64,000 bases of DNA from Trichopria drosophilae (Eukaryota > Arthropoda > Insecta > Hymenoptera > Diapriidae): contig CM059586.1 of NCBI GenBank assembly GCA_030407085.1, positions 105,165,501 through 105,229,500 on the forward strand, read 5' to 3'. The translations under genes and the position numbers were made by a program. Below, in pieces: positions 1-13,019 of this stretch (the first letter of the stretch is position 1; each line of letters opens with the position of its first letter). The notes below the pieces were generated by a model. It worked only from the letters and a program-made list of their open reading frames with translations, was not told where the DNA came from and ran no database searches.

Positions 1-1528
1 ATAATTAACAATTTTTTTTAAAGAACGCTTGTATAATTATCATCCCCACATTTCATAGGAAATGAAATATTTAATAAATAAAATAAATTAAATTTTACCT
101 CCTACATTTCTTTGTATCTTTAAGAGTATCATTTAATTTCCGTTGTTAGTATATTATTTAATCAGGGTGTAATTAGCAATCTCCGAGTAGTGCGAAGTTT
201 GTCGCAGGAGCGAAGCGTCATATTTTTTAATACGAAAGGAATGGGGCTCGATAATTTGAGCCCGAAAATGTTAAAGTAGGGCGCAAAGTAGCGTTCTACT
301 CCCGGAGTGTTAAAAAATGACATTTTGCTATTCCTGACCTCTGTTATTTGTGTCAAAAACTTCTTTTTGAACTGTAAATTCCATCACTTTTATTAAATAC
401 CTCCTACATAAATTGCTTGTAATTAATGCAATGTTCTGCCTATATGATAAAGATATGTTTCTTGTATTAAACGTTTTTGTACTGCAAAAAAAAAAGTTCT
501 ATCAATATTATATTATTATTACTTATATAGGGACTTTTATTAGCTTTTAAAATTGTTTGTAAGTGAACCTTATTTGTGCAATTCGATTGAAACTAATTTT
601 GCGATCACGAATGACTCATAATGTGGCCTAAATGCTCATTTCCTCTTACTTAAAATGAATAAATTCACAATTATTTGCATACAATGCACCAGTTCTGCTT
701 TACGGTTTCCTTGCCCTGTCGTAATTTATAATTTGGTTAATAAAATCCATTTTAAAAGTGATGTAAGAAAATAAGAGATTAAACACTTTTTTTATTGTAT
801 TTTATTGCTGTTGTGTACAATTTTGACTCTGTTTTTTGTATAAAGTATAAAATAATGATGAAATTTAACAATTGAAGCAGTGGATACTTCCAGGAATAAA
901 TTCCAAAAATATTAGCTTCTTTAACTTTGTTCTTTTTTCTGCATTCATAAAATCTTACAGAAAGATACTAAGTTCGAATTTACTATGTAATCCAATGGTA
1001 CTCAATACTAGTCTTTCTTGTCATTACTATTGTTTATGTAATCAATTCAGAACTCTCTATTGGAATTGATTAGTTTTCATAGTATGTATTTTTCTTTTGA
1101 TGCCCAAAACTGAAATGTTAAGAAAGAACTTTGCCTCTGATTGGAGTAAAAATAAACTTTTAAAGGAATGAAATCTGCATTCTTTTTGGATTTGGTGGTT
1201 TTTCAAACAAAAAATTCAACAATATCTGCATTTTTTTAATTGTTGCAGTTTTAAATAATAATAACGTCGACTTAATTGTCATATAAAAATTGTACATACA
1301 AGATGCAATTTTTAAAATAACAAAATATACATTTTCGGAAGCTTCACACATTATAAATTAATTTATTTTTAACTTTCTGGTGTTTATAAAAAGAAATCTT
1401 TGCTGCATATTGTCCATAAAATGTCTTAACCGACCACGTTATCTCTAAACGAAAAAAGTTTGACTCTAATCGAATTATTTTGGATAATTACATCAGAAGT
1501 AAAAATCCTTTGAGATCTAAAACCTATC
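1..1528. other. AT-rich non-coding DNA
   Basis: Only short chance ORFs with no recognisable product were found, plus homopolymer runs. If the YLPM1 gene extends leftward, this is intron. I see no RNA gene or clear element. Confidence 0.6.
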
Positions 1529-2735
1529 TGCTACTTTTTTTCGTGACAACTGTATTTTCTTTTATCGAATTTTGAAAACATAGTTTGATTATTTGTAACT
1601 TCATGTAGGCAAACTGAGGATACGAAAAAATCTTAACATTTTTTTTTGTATGTTTATACATACGGCGAAAAATGTTCTTAGAAATTTTACCATTCCAGGT
1701 GGTAATTTGGGGACATACTTGCATGATGAGAAAAACTGCCATTCTTTCTTATAAAAATGACTACAAGTTCGTAACATTTTTACTATTCCGACAGTAAAAA
1801 TGAAAAAATCTAGTAATTTTTACCACAAATAGTACAAATTTTCTCGATTCTATGTCAGTCTGTTCCAATATTACTATTAGGAACGGCAAAATTCGCAAAA
1901 AAATTAAAAGTTTTAATTAAAGACTTAAAGGGAGAAACATTTTAAATAAATGGTGTTGTGTAGGAGTATATAATAAATAAATAAAAAACCGACCTTTTCA
2001 TTTTTCTATTTTTAACATTTTATTTCTTTATGATTAGGTCAGCAAAAAAAATTTGGTGGAACTATGTTCGGATCCGTACAGGCAAATATACCGGGACTCT
2101 ATATAAAGTACAATGCAATTTTTTTAATTGACTTTCAATTGAAACAGTAAATAAATAGACCTTTGACATAAAGTTTAATCCTTCTTGTATATAATTTACT
2201 TAAAGGTGTAAAAACAAAAATTCGATAACTGCTTGGATTTTCACCTTCTAGTAAATAATCTGAAATTTGTAAATTAGAACCGCGGGAGGTTATTTTAATC
2301 CAACAAAACGGAGAGTTTGGAGATCAATTTTTCTCTTTTTAAATTATTAAATTATTAAATTATTAAATTTTACTATTCACAATAGTAATTTTGGAACATA
2401 TTTACAGGATGGAGAAAATTACTATTATTTTTGGTGAGAATTACTAAATTTTTTGCATTTACAGTGTCGGAATAGTAAAAATTTCAAAAACTTCTAGTCA
2501 TTTTTATCAGAAAAAATGGCAATCTTTCTCATTTAGCAAGTCTGTCCCCAAATTACCATCTGGAATGGTAACATTTACAACAAAAATCTTCTCCCTGTGT
2601 ATATACATACGTATAAAAAAAATATTTAAGATACTTTCTGTGTGGTTTATTTGCCTACATGCATTTAAAAACAGACTATATTTTCAAAATTCAACAACCG
2701 AAAATACCATTTTCTCAAAAAATAAAGGAGCCGCT
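1529..2735. mobile_element. Foldback element with arms of about 250-300 bp
   Basis: The left arm (about 1529-1803) and right arm (about 2467-2735) are reverse complements with scattered differences. Landmarks are GTAATTTGGGGACATA at about 1700 against its partner near 2545, and TTGAAAACATAG against CTATATTTTCAA. The centre is unrelated AT-rich DNA and includes a solo MITE end at 2082-2102. No ORF was found, so it is non-autonomous. The outer boundaries are fuzzy. Confidence 0.7.
2082..2102. mobile_element. Solo end of a GTCCCG-type MITE
   Basis: ATATACCGGGACTCTATA matches the right end of the element at 2791-3054 (ATTATAACGGGACTCTACTG). No left partner was found, so it is a remnant. Confidence 0.45.
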
Positions 2736-2790
2736 ACGATTTTGAACTGATCGGATTTTTACTTGATATGATGTAGAATTATTCCCAATT

Positions 2791-3054
2791 CAGCCGAGTC
2801 CCGGTATAATTACCCACTCGGTTCCTCACTTTCCCCTTCCGTTTCGTTATATTTACAAAAAGAAGGGAAGCGACGCGTCGCTTCTCCCACTCCCCTTAGT
2901 CGCGTTGTGTTCGTGACGTCATAACGGGCCCTTCCTCAGGCCCCAGTTTGCAAAGTGGGGTAAAAAGAGGGAACTGGCAAATATAACGAGACTGAACCTG
3001 GAAAATAGCTGAGACGTAAATATAGCGAGACGCAATTATAACGGGACTCTACTG
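2791..3054. mobile_element. MITE with CAGTAGAGTCCCG-type inverted ends
   Basis: The left end CAGCCGAGTCCCGGTATAAT and the right end (reverse complement CAGTAGAGTCCCGTTATAAT) pair over 20 bp. The interior repeats variants of a GTTATATTTA / AAATATAACGAGAC motif. No ORF was found. The end sequence and size fit the Tc1/mariner-pogo type of non-autonomous element, with target TA now mutated. Confidence 0.75.
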
Positions 3055-3199
3055 CAGTCCGATTTGTAATCATGTCAGTCGGAACTTTTTTTTTATGTCA
3101 CAAATATCTTGCGATGTTACAAACTTTTACATTAAAAATCATTGTATTTTCACAAATATCGTGAATAGTTAATACAAAACTTTTGCACTGCATTATTAG

Positions 3200-4020
3200 A
3201 CGAGCGGTTTACCCTCAAAAAGAGGCCTGGAAAATGTCACTAACCGATCATGGAAAGCGAAAAGTTTGAAATCTTTTGGAATTCATTTATTAGGTTATTG
3301 CGAACAAAAATGTCAATACATTTTTGTTGGCCCAGTGGTCAGTTATTTGTTATCAACAATAAACATAAACAAATATGAAGAAGTGGAAAAATCGTTCCGG
3401 AAACCCATGGATTAGCTAAATTGGGATAAAATAAGAATTTGTTCACTTTAGTAATTTTTTCGAAAAACGCTTCCATTCCGAGCTACAAGCGATTTAAAGT
3501 CGAAAAATGACCAAAAAAAGCACCATCTACAAAAATATGTTTCTCGGCTTCTACCAAAGATAATTTAAACTTTCAAAATGGAAATTAAACTTCGAAACTC
3601 TTACTTTTATCCTATATTTTTTATATTTTGGCAGGTTTTTATTTTCATCGAAAAAACTTGTACAGAAAAAAAGAGAAACAAATTTTTGAAGATGGTGCTT
3701 TTTTTGGTCATTTTTCGACTTTAAATCGGTTGTAGCTCGGAAAGGAAGCGTTTTTCGAAAAAATTACAAAAGTGAACAAATTCTTATTTTATCCCAATTT
3801 AGCTAATCCATGGGTTTCCGGAACGATTTCTCCACTTCATATTTGTTTATGTTTATTGTTGATAACAAATAACTAACCACTCGGCCAACAAAAATGTATT
3901 GACATTTTGTGTTCGCAATAACGTAATAAATGAATTCCAAAAGTTTTCCAACTGTTCTCTTTCCGTAATCGGTTAGTGACATTTTCCAGGCCTCTTTTTA
4001 GGGTAATCCGTTCACCTATA
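3200..4020. mobile_element. Near-perfect palindromic MITE flanked by TA
   Basis: Arms of nearly 400 bp pair almost end to end: GAGGCCTGGAAAATGTCACT at about 3222 against its complement at about 3978, and GAAACCCATGGATTAGCTAA near 3398 against its complement near 3805. The extreme ends (GACGAGCGGTTTACCCT and GGTGAACGGATTACCCT) both abut TA, consistent with a Tc1/mariner-type TA target duplication. No ORF was found, and only a short spacer lies at the centre (about 3600). Confidence 0.85.
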
Positions 4021-4566
4021 TAACATTTTCTTCAAAACAAGTTGTGGATTTCAGTTAGTATTCGGCCTTAGCCATTTCGATACTTTATGCGTTCGGTTAC
4101 GAACACTGCGATGAAGCAAGTAAGTATGCCTCAAAATATATTTGGAAAGTCCCGCCAAGATATATATGGAAAAAAAATTAAAACGTCTTTCGTATAGCAA
4201 GATACTATTAGACGTCGGAAAATCATTGCTTCAACCGAATCTTAAAAAATACGTAACATTCTCTTGCTGACTAGTATCTTAATGTAGAAAATAAAATTTT
4301 TGATAAAAAAGGCATTTTTGTTTTTTGGGAGACTCGTGACTTCGACAGTTCGTGACTTCACTCGAGCCACAAATAAATTACATTTCATTATGCTACTCAT
4401 AATGCTGTATTACGTCACTTTCACTGCGATGATGAATCCCAACGTTGCCAAGAGAATATTCCAGTCCCCCAGCGAATATGCATTCACTGCGTTGTAGCAA
4501 AATCTTCGCACATAAGAAAAAGGGTGTGCCCGTCTACACTATTAAAAAGTACTCTGAAATCCTTAA

Positions 4567-5873
4567 CCCATTAACGCCTGAAATGACAATTTTTATACTT
4601 CATTTTCAATCAAGTATTTCGTATCAAAATCAAAGTTGAAAACAAATGAGAGGTACGTATCCTACTGTTTTCGAAGTCGATCTTCAAGATTCCGAGGTAA
4701 AATTGAGTTTCAGCCATCAGAAATTCCAATATGACGCCGAATATGAAAAAAATTTCCAAAAAATTGGGAATTTTTTATACTTATCAATTTTTTTCGAGCT
4801 ATTAGAATATTGAGATTCTATTGAAACTCTGAACAAAGGTGAACAAAATACTTCAATTTTAAGGAAAGATTTTACTTTTATACCCTACATCATTCTAACG
4901 ACCTCAAAATGGCGTCAACAATGAAAATGTCTTTGAGAAATTTCTGGACGCTCTAAGTCAAAAACTACGAACTTTAACAAAAAAATGCCCAGAATGAAAA
5001 GTTCTTAAAATTCATCAAGCGATATAGTGGAATTTTTTCAAAAATTTTTGATGACATTTGGAGGCATTTTTTCTCAACATTTTTTTCAAAATTGTAATTT
5101 ATTTACAAAAAATTCTAAAAAAAAATTTAGTGTATTCTCTGATAAATTCTAAGAGTTATTTGTTCTTTGCAATTTTTTCCAAAAGTTGATAGTTTTCGAG
5201 GAAATGAATTTCAAATATTATAGTTTTGGATTTTTTCCTCCCAAAAACTATCAACTTTTGGAAAAAATTGCAAAGAACAAAAAACTCGTTGAATTCTTAA
5301 GTGAATACACCAAATTTTTTTCAGAATTTTTCATAAATAAATTATGATTTTGAAAAAAATGTTGAAAAAAAATTTCTCAAAATGTCTTCACAAAAATCTG
5401 AAAAAATTCCACTATATTTCTCGATTAATTCTAAGAACTTTTCATTCTTAGCATTTTTTTATAACAGCATGTAGTTTTTGAGATAGAACGTTCAGACATT
5501 TTTCAAAGAAATTTTCATTGTTGACGCCATTTTGAGGTCGTTACAATGATGTGGGGTATAAAAGTAAAATTTTTCCTTAAAATTGAAGTATTTTGTTCAC
5601 CTTTGTTCAGAGTTTCAATAGAATCCCAATATTCTAATAGCTCGAAAAAAATTGATAGAAATAAATAATTCCCAATTTTTTGGAATTTTTTTAAAAGTTC
5701 GGCGCCATATTGGAATTCCTGATGGCTGAAACTCAATTTCGACCTCGGAATCTTGAAGAGCGACCTCGAAAACAATAGGATATGTACCTTTCGATTGTTT
5801 TCAACTTCGATTTTGATATGAAATAATTGATTGATAATGAAGTATAAAAAATGCCATTTCAGGCGTTAATAGG
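4567..5873. mobile_element. TTAA-flanked palindromic element (piggyBac-like ends)
   Basis: TTAA stands at 4563-4566 and 5874-5877. The ends CCCATTAACGCCTGAAATG and (reverse complement) CCTATTAACGCCTGAAATGG match. The arms are about 640 bp, with the hinge near 5220. TTAA target sites and CCY-starting ends fit piggyBac-derived MITEs. The core shares sequence with the element at 11813-13012 (for example the stretch around ATTTCTGGACGCTCTAA). No transposase was found. Confidence 0.85.
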
Positions 5874-5877
5874 TTAA

Positions 5878-6534
5878 AGTGAAAACTCACTACATAACAA
5901 TGAAATGATACTTTTAGATATAGTGCCGATTGGACCACTTTCCTAAAAGTGAAAATTCACTTTATTAAACAGTGGATTTTTTCAGTATATGTAAAAGTGA
6001 AAATGTCACATTATACAAAGTGTAATTTCACCGCTAGCAGAAGCGATTATTTAATATATGTCTAATATTATTTACATATTTTTGTATTACATATGTATTT
6101 ACCGACAAACACTCATTGACTAATTTCCATAGATTACCGACTATCAATGTCTATTATCACATTCGGTAATCCCGAACAGCGAGTGGTACTGATACGATCT
6201 ATTCAGAACGCGAATTTCTTATATGCGCAATTAATCGCATTTCACCGCTTGCGAGAATGATACTGCATAGGGTGGATGTGTTGGATTCGATACATACGCG
6301 CCACCAAGCGGCGAGTGTTCGGTACATCACATTTTCTAGTCTTTCCATCAGATCGTCTGGCCAAAGTTCAGTTCAAAATGGTCGCACTCATTGCGTCATA
6401 AGTGAATTTCGACACGGGTTCTAACCTCACTTTTTTGCTAACAGTAAACAATCTCACAGTGCAGTGAAAATTTCACTTTAATACAAGAGAAAGTCACTGT
6501 ATTGCTGTGAAATTTCGGAAAACGCCATTTCACT
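5878..6534. mobile_element. Possible TTAA-flanked element rich in AAGTGAAA motifs
   Basis: TTAA at 5874-5877 (shared with the previous element) and at 6535-6538 bracket AGTGAAA at both ends. Inside, AAGTGAAA/TTTCACTT motifs occur many times near both ends, with no coding sequence. The inverted ends are only seven bases, so the boundaries are tentative. Confidence 0.4.
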
Positions 6535-6539
6535 TTAAG

Positions 6540-7746
6540 TTAAAGTGATATTTTCGTTTTAGAATTTTAGAGTGCTTATTTTCAAACAATTGTTTGTCAT
6601 ACATATTTCTTAAAATAAGACTAAACTAGACAATTTTTCGCTAAAATATGGATATACAGCGAAAATCCTCTGTCAGTCAAATGCTTTCTGTTATACAGTA
6701 TCACCGATTAAGTGGCTATTGTAGGTATTTCACCATCACCTCCTTGTAAATGTCGAAAGAAGAAACCTGCAGAAAAACACTTTCTTTTCTGGAGTTTTAT
6801 GGGTTATGTAATCATATTTTCTGTTAATACTTATTATACGAATTTTAGTAAAACGTTATTCGTTGGTACAACAAACTGCTTTTGTTTGGCTACCTTAGGC
6901 AAAATATTTTTTTATCTATGAGCCTAGATGTATGCATTGTTCAAGTTAGAGAGGTTAACTAACCACAAACTAGTCAGGTCAGTAACGTTCGGATACACTT
7001 GCATAATCAACTGTAGTTGAGTGACAAAGCAGACAGATGTCTCTGTTTCCTGCGTTTATTCCCGCAACATACACAGTTTTGCTCGTCTTATATTTATAAA
7101 TATTATTTTGAGTTGCGTCATGTCTACTGTCTTGTGTGTCTTTCCTTTACAAGGCACATGCATTGTTTTTGAACTTTTAGTTCATGTACGATTTCTTTCT
7201 GCGCGAATGTTTCGATACTTTGAATATGTTCATTCTCTGAAAAAAACTTTAATTTTTAAGAAAAACAAAGTTCATGGACTTTTACATTCCTTTTCTGCCC
7301 ATATAATATGACTAGACCAGTCCGTAATACGATAATTAGTTATATATTAACTTTGTACGTATGTGTTGTATTGTCCAGAAGGTATGGTTAAATTCAAATT
7401 TAACTGGTAAATACCAAATGGTAGAAAATTTTCACTTAGAATTCTATCCATTTCATCGAAGTATTTATCTTCATGTGAAACATGCCTTGCATAATTATCA
7501 ATCATTTGAATCTGTTTACTAACGATGTCCTTCCCATTACTTTTTTCCCATTTTTCCTTTTTTAATACAAAATATAACCATTCAGTGGATACTGGCAGCT
7601 CTCCAAATTCACTCGTTGGAATTAGTTCAGTAATCTTTCATAGATGGCGTGGTTGCAGATTGCAGAAAAAGTTTTCGTTAATTTTAACAACAAAATCTTT
7701 GATGCCTAATAAATTTTTGAAAGATGTAGAGGAAAGTAAAATACTT

Positions 7747-7791
<45 letters not shown>

Positions 7792-7905
7792 CACTCAAAA
7801 TTTGAAGTCAATATCATATGCCCTTATGTTCGATATCATGTTGCTACAGGCACAAAATACTATATTTGTAAAATAATAAAACCCCCATTAACTCCGAGGT
7901 GCAGA
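6540..7905. other. Non-coding DNA, includes (TC)n
   Basis: Short ORFs here have no recognisable product or codon pattern. The only clear structure is the TC microsatellite at 7749-7788. Confidence 0.55.
7749..7788. repeat. (TC)20 microsatellite
   Basis: An uninterrupted TC dinucleotide run of about 40 bases. Confidence 0.95.
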
Positions 7906-7909
7906 TTAA

Positions 7910-8599
7910 CCCATTAACGATCAAACATGCACTATTTGTACATCGATTTTTGCATCGTTTTATTTATAAAAAATTTATATTTTAAATAGACACATTCATT
8001 TCTTACTAGTTTTCAAGTCGCTCTTTTAAATGATGCTGGTCAAGCTTTCAAAAAAAATCATGTTCAACACATTTTTTTCAAAAATATTGAAAAAAAAACG
8101 CGATTTTTAATCCCAATTGTTTTTAGAAAAAAATTTTCACTATAATATCGGTTTCTTACCACCTTCTATCCTATCAGAATCGTGATCCCGTCTGTTTTAT
8201 TTCAAATATATACAATCTTTTATTTTTCTGGATTTCGATTTTTCAATGGCTCTGGATCGATTTGAAAATCCAAATCCATAAAAATCAAAATATGTGAATG
8301 TATATTTTGAAAAGAAAACAACCCGGATAAGGTCCGGATAAGGTAGAAGGTGGTCAGAAACTGGTATCATAGAGAAAATTTCATTCTAAAACATATTGTA
8401 CCTAAAAATTCGGGGTTTTTTCTACAGTATTTAAAGAATGTGTTAAACACAATTTTTCCAAAATGTTACCAGCTCCAGTCGAAAGAGCGACCTCAATACT
8501 AGTCAGGCATGGATGTGAGATTTAGAACAAAAAATTTTCGTATAGACAAAACGATGCTCAAATCCATGTGCAAACTGCGCACGTTTGTTCATTAAAGGA
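7910..8599. mobile_element. TTAA-flanked palindromic element
   Basis: TTAA at 7906-7909 and 8600-8603 bracket ends CCCATTAACGATCAAACATG and (reverse complement) TCCTTTAATGAACAAACGTG. Inner landmarks such as ACCACCTTCTATC (about 8159) and its complement near 8343 confirm the foldback. There is no ORF. The first nine bases equal those of the element at 4567, but the interior is different. Confidence 0.82.
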
Positions 8600-8603
8600 T
8601 TAA

Positions 8604-10120
8604 CAAAAACTGCTGATAAGATAACTCGAAATCAATCAAAAGATTGTCGACAAACGAAAGACTATCCCAAAAATCGTTGCATAGAAATTTTCATTTATAT
8701 TTCTATCAGTTTTTATTAAATCACGTTCCATTGAGGTTAGAATGCACAAAACTGCAATTGCAGTAATAAGAATCCTGAAAATTAATTTTATTTGCAGGTA
8801 ACCAATTGTCATATTAAATCGATTTTTAAAATAGGAAACTGCAAGTTGATATCTGAAGTATTTCCAAATTTACGTAGTTGTAGTTGATATTCCAAAAATT
8901 TTAACGCGTTTTTCTGAAAATACCGTTTACCGAGTTTGTGTACGCGACTAAAAAAAATCTGAACCAATTTAGTTTTAATCTTTTATTTTGAAGATAATTG
9001 AAGCGTCTTTTATGTGATTAACGGTTTTTTTTATACAAACATTAAAATGTCATATAGAGGATATTATCATAAACGTTACAAAAATGTGTGCATTTTTGTT
9101 TTAGGAGAAAACTGGACCACGTACAATAAAAACGAGACTATATTATGGAGTCTAAACTTTTAACTAAATTTTTTCTTTAAACATTCATATGTAATCTTCG
9201 ATTATATATGAAATTGTCATATAAATTTTAAAACGTTCCAAGATATTACAACAACAAAAAATCATGGTAATCATGTATATCGACCGTTTAAATAAAATTT
9301 ATCTCCATATAGATTTGTAAAAAAATTGCACTAATCGGAATTACAAAATTCAACAGACTGTAAAAATTATCGATCGGTATTTGAAAACTTCTATCAGCTT
9401 TGAATTTTATTGCCAACGTCCTTCGACTCACCGAGCTTGTATGTCTTTCCTTAAGTAATAAAATTAGTTTTGCTTGTTTATCTAGTAAGAAAAATTTCCC
9501 AATTGTTATTTGAAATGTAATTTTTTTATATTAATTTTGTTGTTTCACAGATTTTTTATATTAATTTTATTATTATAAATATAAGTTTTGCATGCAATTA
9601 TTTTTAACCACTCTTTATTTGCATAAATAATTAAAGATTTTGTTGAAATTTGTATTAGTCCATATTGTTCCTAAACAAATGTTTTTTAACCCTGAAGATA
9701 GGTATATCGACGAGGTATACCGCAAATAAGAAGATAATACAACATTTTTAATTGCAAAAACTTACAATTAAAACAAAAATTCCATAAGTTTCCATCGATT
9801 TTTTTATCACCTATACGTGAATACTCTTTTACAATATACTTCTAATAATAACTGAAATGTTTTACATCGGCAATTTCAGCGTAAACTGAATCACATCTGA
9901 CTTTCTTTCTACTAAGTTCGCCTAATGCTCTGAAGCATAATTCAGAATGAAATATAGATGTTACTTTTACTAAATTAATAAACAAAAGTAATTATTTTTA
10001 CTACTTTCCGATATTAATAAATTAACCCAATCATTCATGAATTTATTTTTTAACCGTTTGTGTCACATTTTTCTCAAGAAAACTTTATTCTTGAAAACAC
10101 ATGCTATATAAAATATTCAA
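8604..10120. other. AT-rich non-coding DNA
   Basis: No ORF of note, no clear inverted or tandem repeats. I see nothing to annotate. Confidence 0.6.
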
Positions 10121-10121
10121 G

Positions 10122-10522
10122 GTTGTTGATTACAATTGGAAGTCAGATTTATTATTATTATTATTATTATTACGACTTTATTGGCCTAATAAAATAGTTA
10201 CAACAACAAATATAGATATAAAGAGATATGCCAAAAGGCGAGCCACAGCTGATGCTGTTTTACAGACTGACCTTAATTTCGAAAATTCAAAATGTCGGAT
10301 CCCATATGGCAGCAGCAAAATCCGACGGATTGTTATGAAACTGGTTACTAGGAGGTTTTCGAGGGCGTTAAAAAAGTTTTCAAAAAGTAATTTTATATAC
10401 GTAATCAGCAATCCCGAAACCCCCCAAGTAACAAGTTTCAAGATAATTCGATGTATTTTTAATTTTGCGTCCGCCATTTTTAATTTTTTTAATCTGACTT
10501 CTTATTCGTAATCACCAGCTCC
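10122..10522. mobile_element. Foldback copy of the 121-bp ATGGCGGATCC repeat family
   Basis: Outer arms TGATTACAATTGGAAGTCAG and (reverse complement) TGATTACGAATAAGAAGTCAG pair. Inside are AAAATGTCGGATCCCATATG and, inverted, AAAATGGCGGACGC, plus the GTTACTAGGAGGTTTTCGAG segment and its partner. These are the landmark parts of the tandem unit seen at 22950-23290. A (TTA)n run at 10150-10172 lies in the left arm. Confidence 0.75.
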
Positions 10523-11569
10523 GAAGCTATGAAATACAACACTAACTGGAACCTCTTTATTATTAAACTATTGCTACCAACAATTTTTTTGTTTACAAGA
10601 TCAGTGTGTTCTTCAAATTCATTTGTTTATTATTTATTTATGTATCGTGAAACTTTAATATCAACTTGTAGTGTTTTAAGGGTTACCTACTTTATATTTA
10701 TGATGTAAAAATTTACGAAAGTGTCAAAATTCGTTGGTTTTTTTTAAATATACTGTACAGTTCTGGGTTACTCCTCAGTGTGACGGAAAGGGTTAAGGGG
10801 AGGTCCAAGCACAAATTCCAGGGTCGTTCAAAGAATACAAAAAATTTACTTCTTTAGTAATTTTTGACGAGGAATTCAATGGTAATATAATAAAAATGGT
10901 ACAAAAATATTTTTATCGAATTTTTTTAAACCGATCCGCAACTTTAAGAAAATGTGTTTATGTGTACCCACATTTAAAAAATTTTTGAACTAATTTAAGA
11001 AAATGTAATAGCATTTTTTAAAAATAACAATTTTTTGCGGTAAAATTGATTGGTCAACAAAATTGTTAACACTTTTTATTACCACTGAATTCCTCGTAAA
11101 AAGTTACGAAAGAAATAATTGTGTGGTATTTTCTGAACGACTGGACCCTCCCCTTAAAGTGGCAAATTTCTTACGGTACTCTAAACGTCATAAAACTAAG
11201 TTTTCAAAAATTACATACTTCATTTGTGAAAATGATACGAATGCAACCAGCGGGAAATTCCTGTCTTATGACCACAAATGACTTTATCGATCATTTTTTC
11301 GATAGCTTCATGCCAACGAGCAACGCGTATGCAAGCGTAACCGTTGTGCTAAATATACCCACCGTTTTTTGTTTATTCGATCTCGACCCATGCGACGATG
11401 AGTTTAATCGGCATCTTTTTTCGAATTCACTTATTTCATTTTTCAAATCCGTAAAGTTTTATTTTGTTTCAAATTTTGTTTATTATGTACTATTATAAAG
11501 TTCATTTGTTCAAAAAAATAATTTTTACTGAACCGTCCAGTTCACCATTAAATAAATTTTATCAATTTT

Positions 11570-11675
11570 GCAGCCGTCATTTTGAATGGATTTTGTATCC
11601 GCCATTGTTAATTTTCAACAGTTCAAATCAGATTTAATAGTCAGCGACCCCGGACACCCGAGCAAAACATTTCAC
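11570..11675 (-). repeat. Single inverted fragment of the 121-bp ATGGCGGATCC family
   Basis: Read on the minus strand, it contains AAAATGACGGC, AATGGCGGATACAAAATCC and the GGTCGCTGACTATTAAATCTG segment in the order expected of the family unit. It is diverged and without visible termini. Confidence 0.55.
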
Positions 11676-11812
11676 ATATTTTCTGAAGTTCTACCTTCGG
11701 CTGGATATCTCATTCCTAACAATACACCAAAACGCGTACTGGTTTTTCACAATATAAACAAAAATCATATTAAAATTTAATTTCAAATATTCAGGAAGCT
11801 AAATGGGTTTAA

Positions 11813-13012
11813 CCCGTTTCGTGAAATGCCTTAAATTTTGACTTTTTTTCATCAGGTGCTTTCTCATGGATAAAGTCACTCCGTCGTTTTGATATAACAA
11901 GACCTATTATATTTGTTGTCGAATTTTCTAAATCCGGTTTCAGATTGGCCATATCTGCCGCCATTTTTTTGCAATGGCGGTTTAAACATAAAAAAATTGT
12001 GAATTTTGAAAAAATTTGTTCAAATAATCGTATTTTTGAACAGGAAACCGTGTTCGAATCAAGCTAAATCTCTGTATCTGGTGGAGTAAATAGTTATACT
12101 AAAAGATAGGATGGTTATTAATTCACCATTCAAAATGGCGGACCTCAGTGAACAGTTTGTTGAAAAATTTCTGGACGCTCTAACTGAAAAATTGTGAGCT
12201 TGTTTTAAAAAATGCTAAGAAGGAAAAATTCTTAGAATTCATTGAGAAATATAGTGGATTTTTTAAATGAATTTTTGAAAAATTCTATTCAAAATTGTAA
12301 TTTTTTTTCGAAAAATTCCGAAAAAAATTTAGTGCATTCTCCGATGAATTCTAAGAGTTGTTGATCTTAAACTATAATATTTGAAATTGATTTCCTCGAA
12401 AACTATCAACTTTTGGAAAGAATTGCAAAGAACAAAAAAAACTCTTAGAATTCATCAGAAAATGCACTAAATTTTGTTCAGAATTTTTCGTAAATAAATT
12501 ACAATGTTGAAAAAAACGTTGAAAAAGAATTTCTTAAAACCTCATTTAAAAAATCGGAAAAAATTCCACTATTTTTCTCAATGAATTCTAAGAACTTTTC
12601 ATTATTAACATTTTTTTTAAAAAGCTCGTAGCTTTTGAGTTGGAGGGTCCAGAAATTTTTCAACAAAATTTTGACTGAGAACCGTCATTTTGAATGGAGA
12701 ATTAAAAACCATCCTATCTTTTAGTATAACTAATTACTCTACTAGATACATAGATTTAGCTTGATTCGAACACGGTTTCTTGTTCAAAAATACGATTATT
12801 TGAACAAATTTTTTCAAAATTCACAATTTTTTTACGTTTAAACCGCCATAGTAAAAAAATGGCGGCAGACATGGCCAATCTGAAACCGAATTTAGAAAGT
12901 TCGAGAAAAAATAGAATAGATATGGTTATATCAAAACGATTCAGAGATTTTTTCTCTAAAAAGCACCTGATGAGAAGAAATCAAAATTTGCGGCATTTCA
13001 GGACGAAACGGG
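11813..13012. mobile_element. TTAA-flanked palindromic element, 1,200 bp
   Basis: TTAA at 11809-11812 and 13013-13016 bracket the ends CCCGTTTCGTGAAATGCC and (reverse complement) CCCGTTTCGTCCTGAAATGCC. The arms pair through the ATCAGGTGCTTT, AATGGCGG and CGAATTTTCTAAA landmarks, with a hinge near 12,400. The core matches the core of the 4567-5873 element. No ORF was found that could be a transposase. Confidence 0.87.
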
Positions 13013-13019
13013 TTAAATA

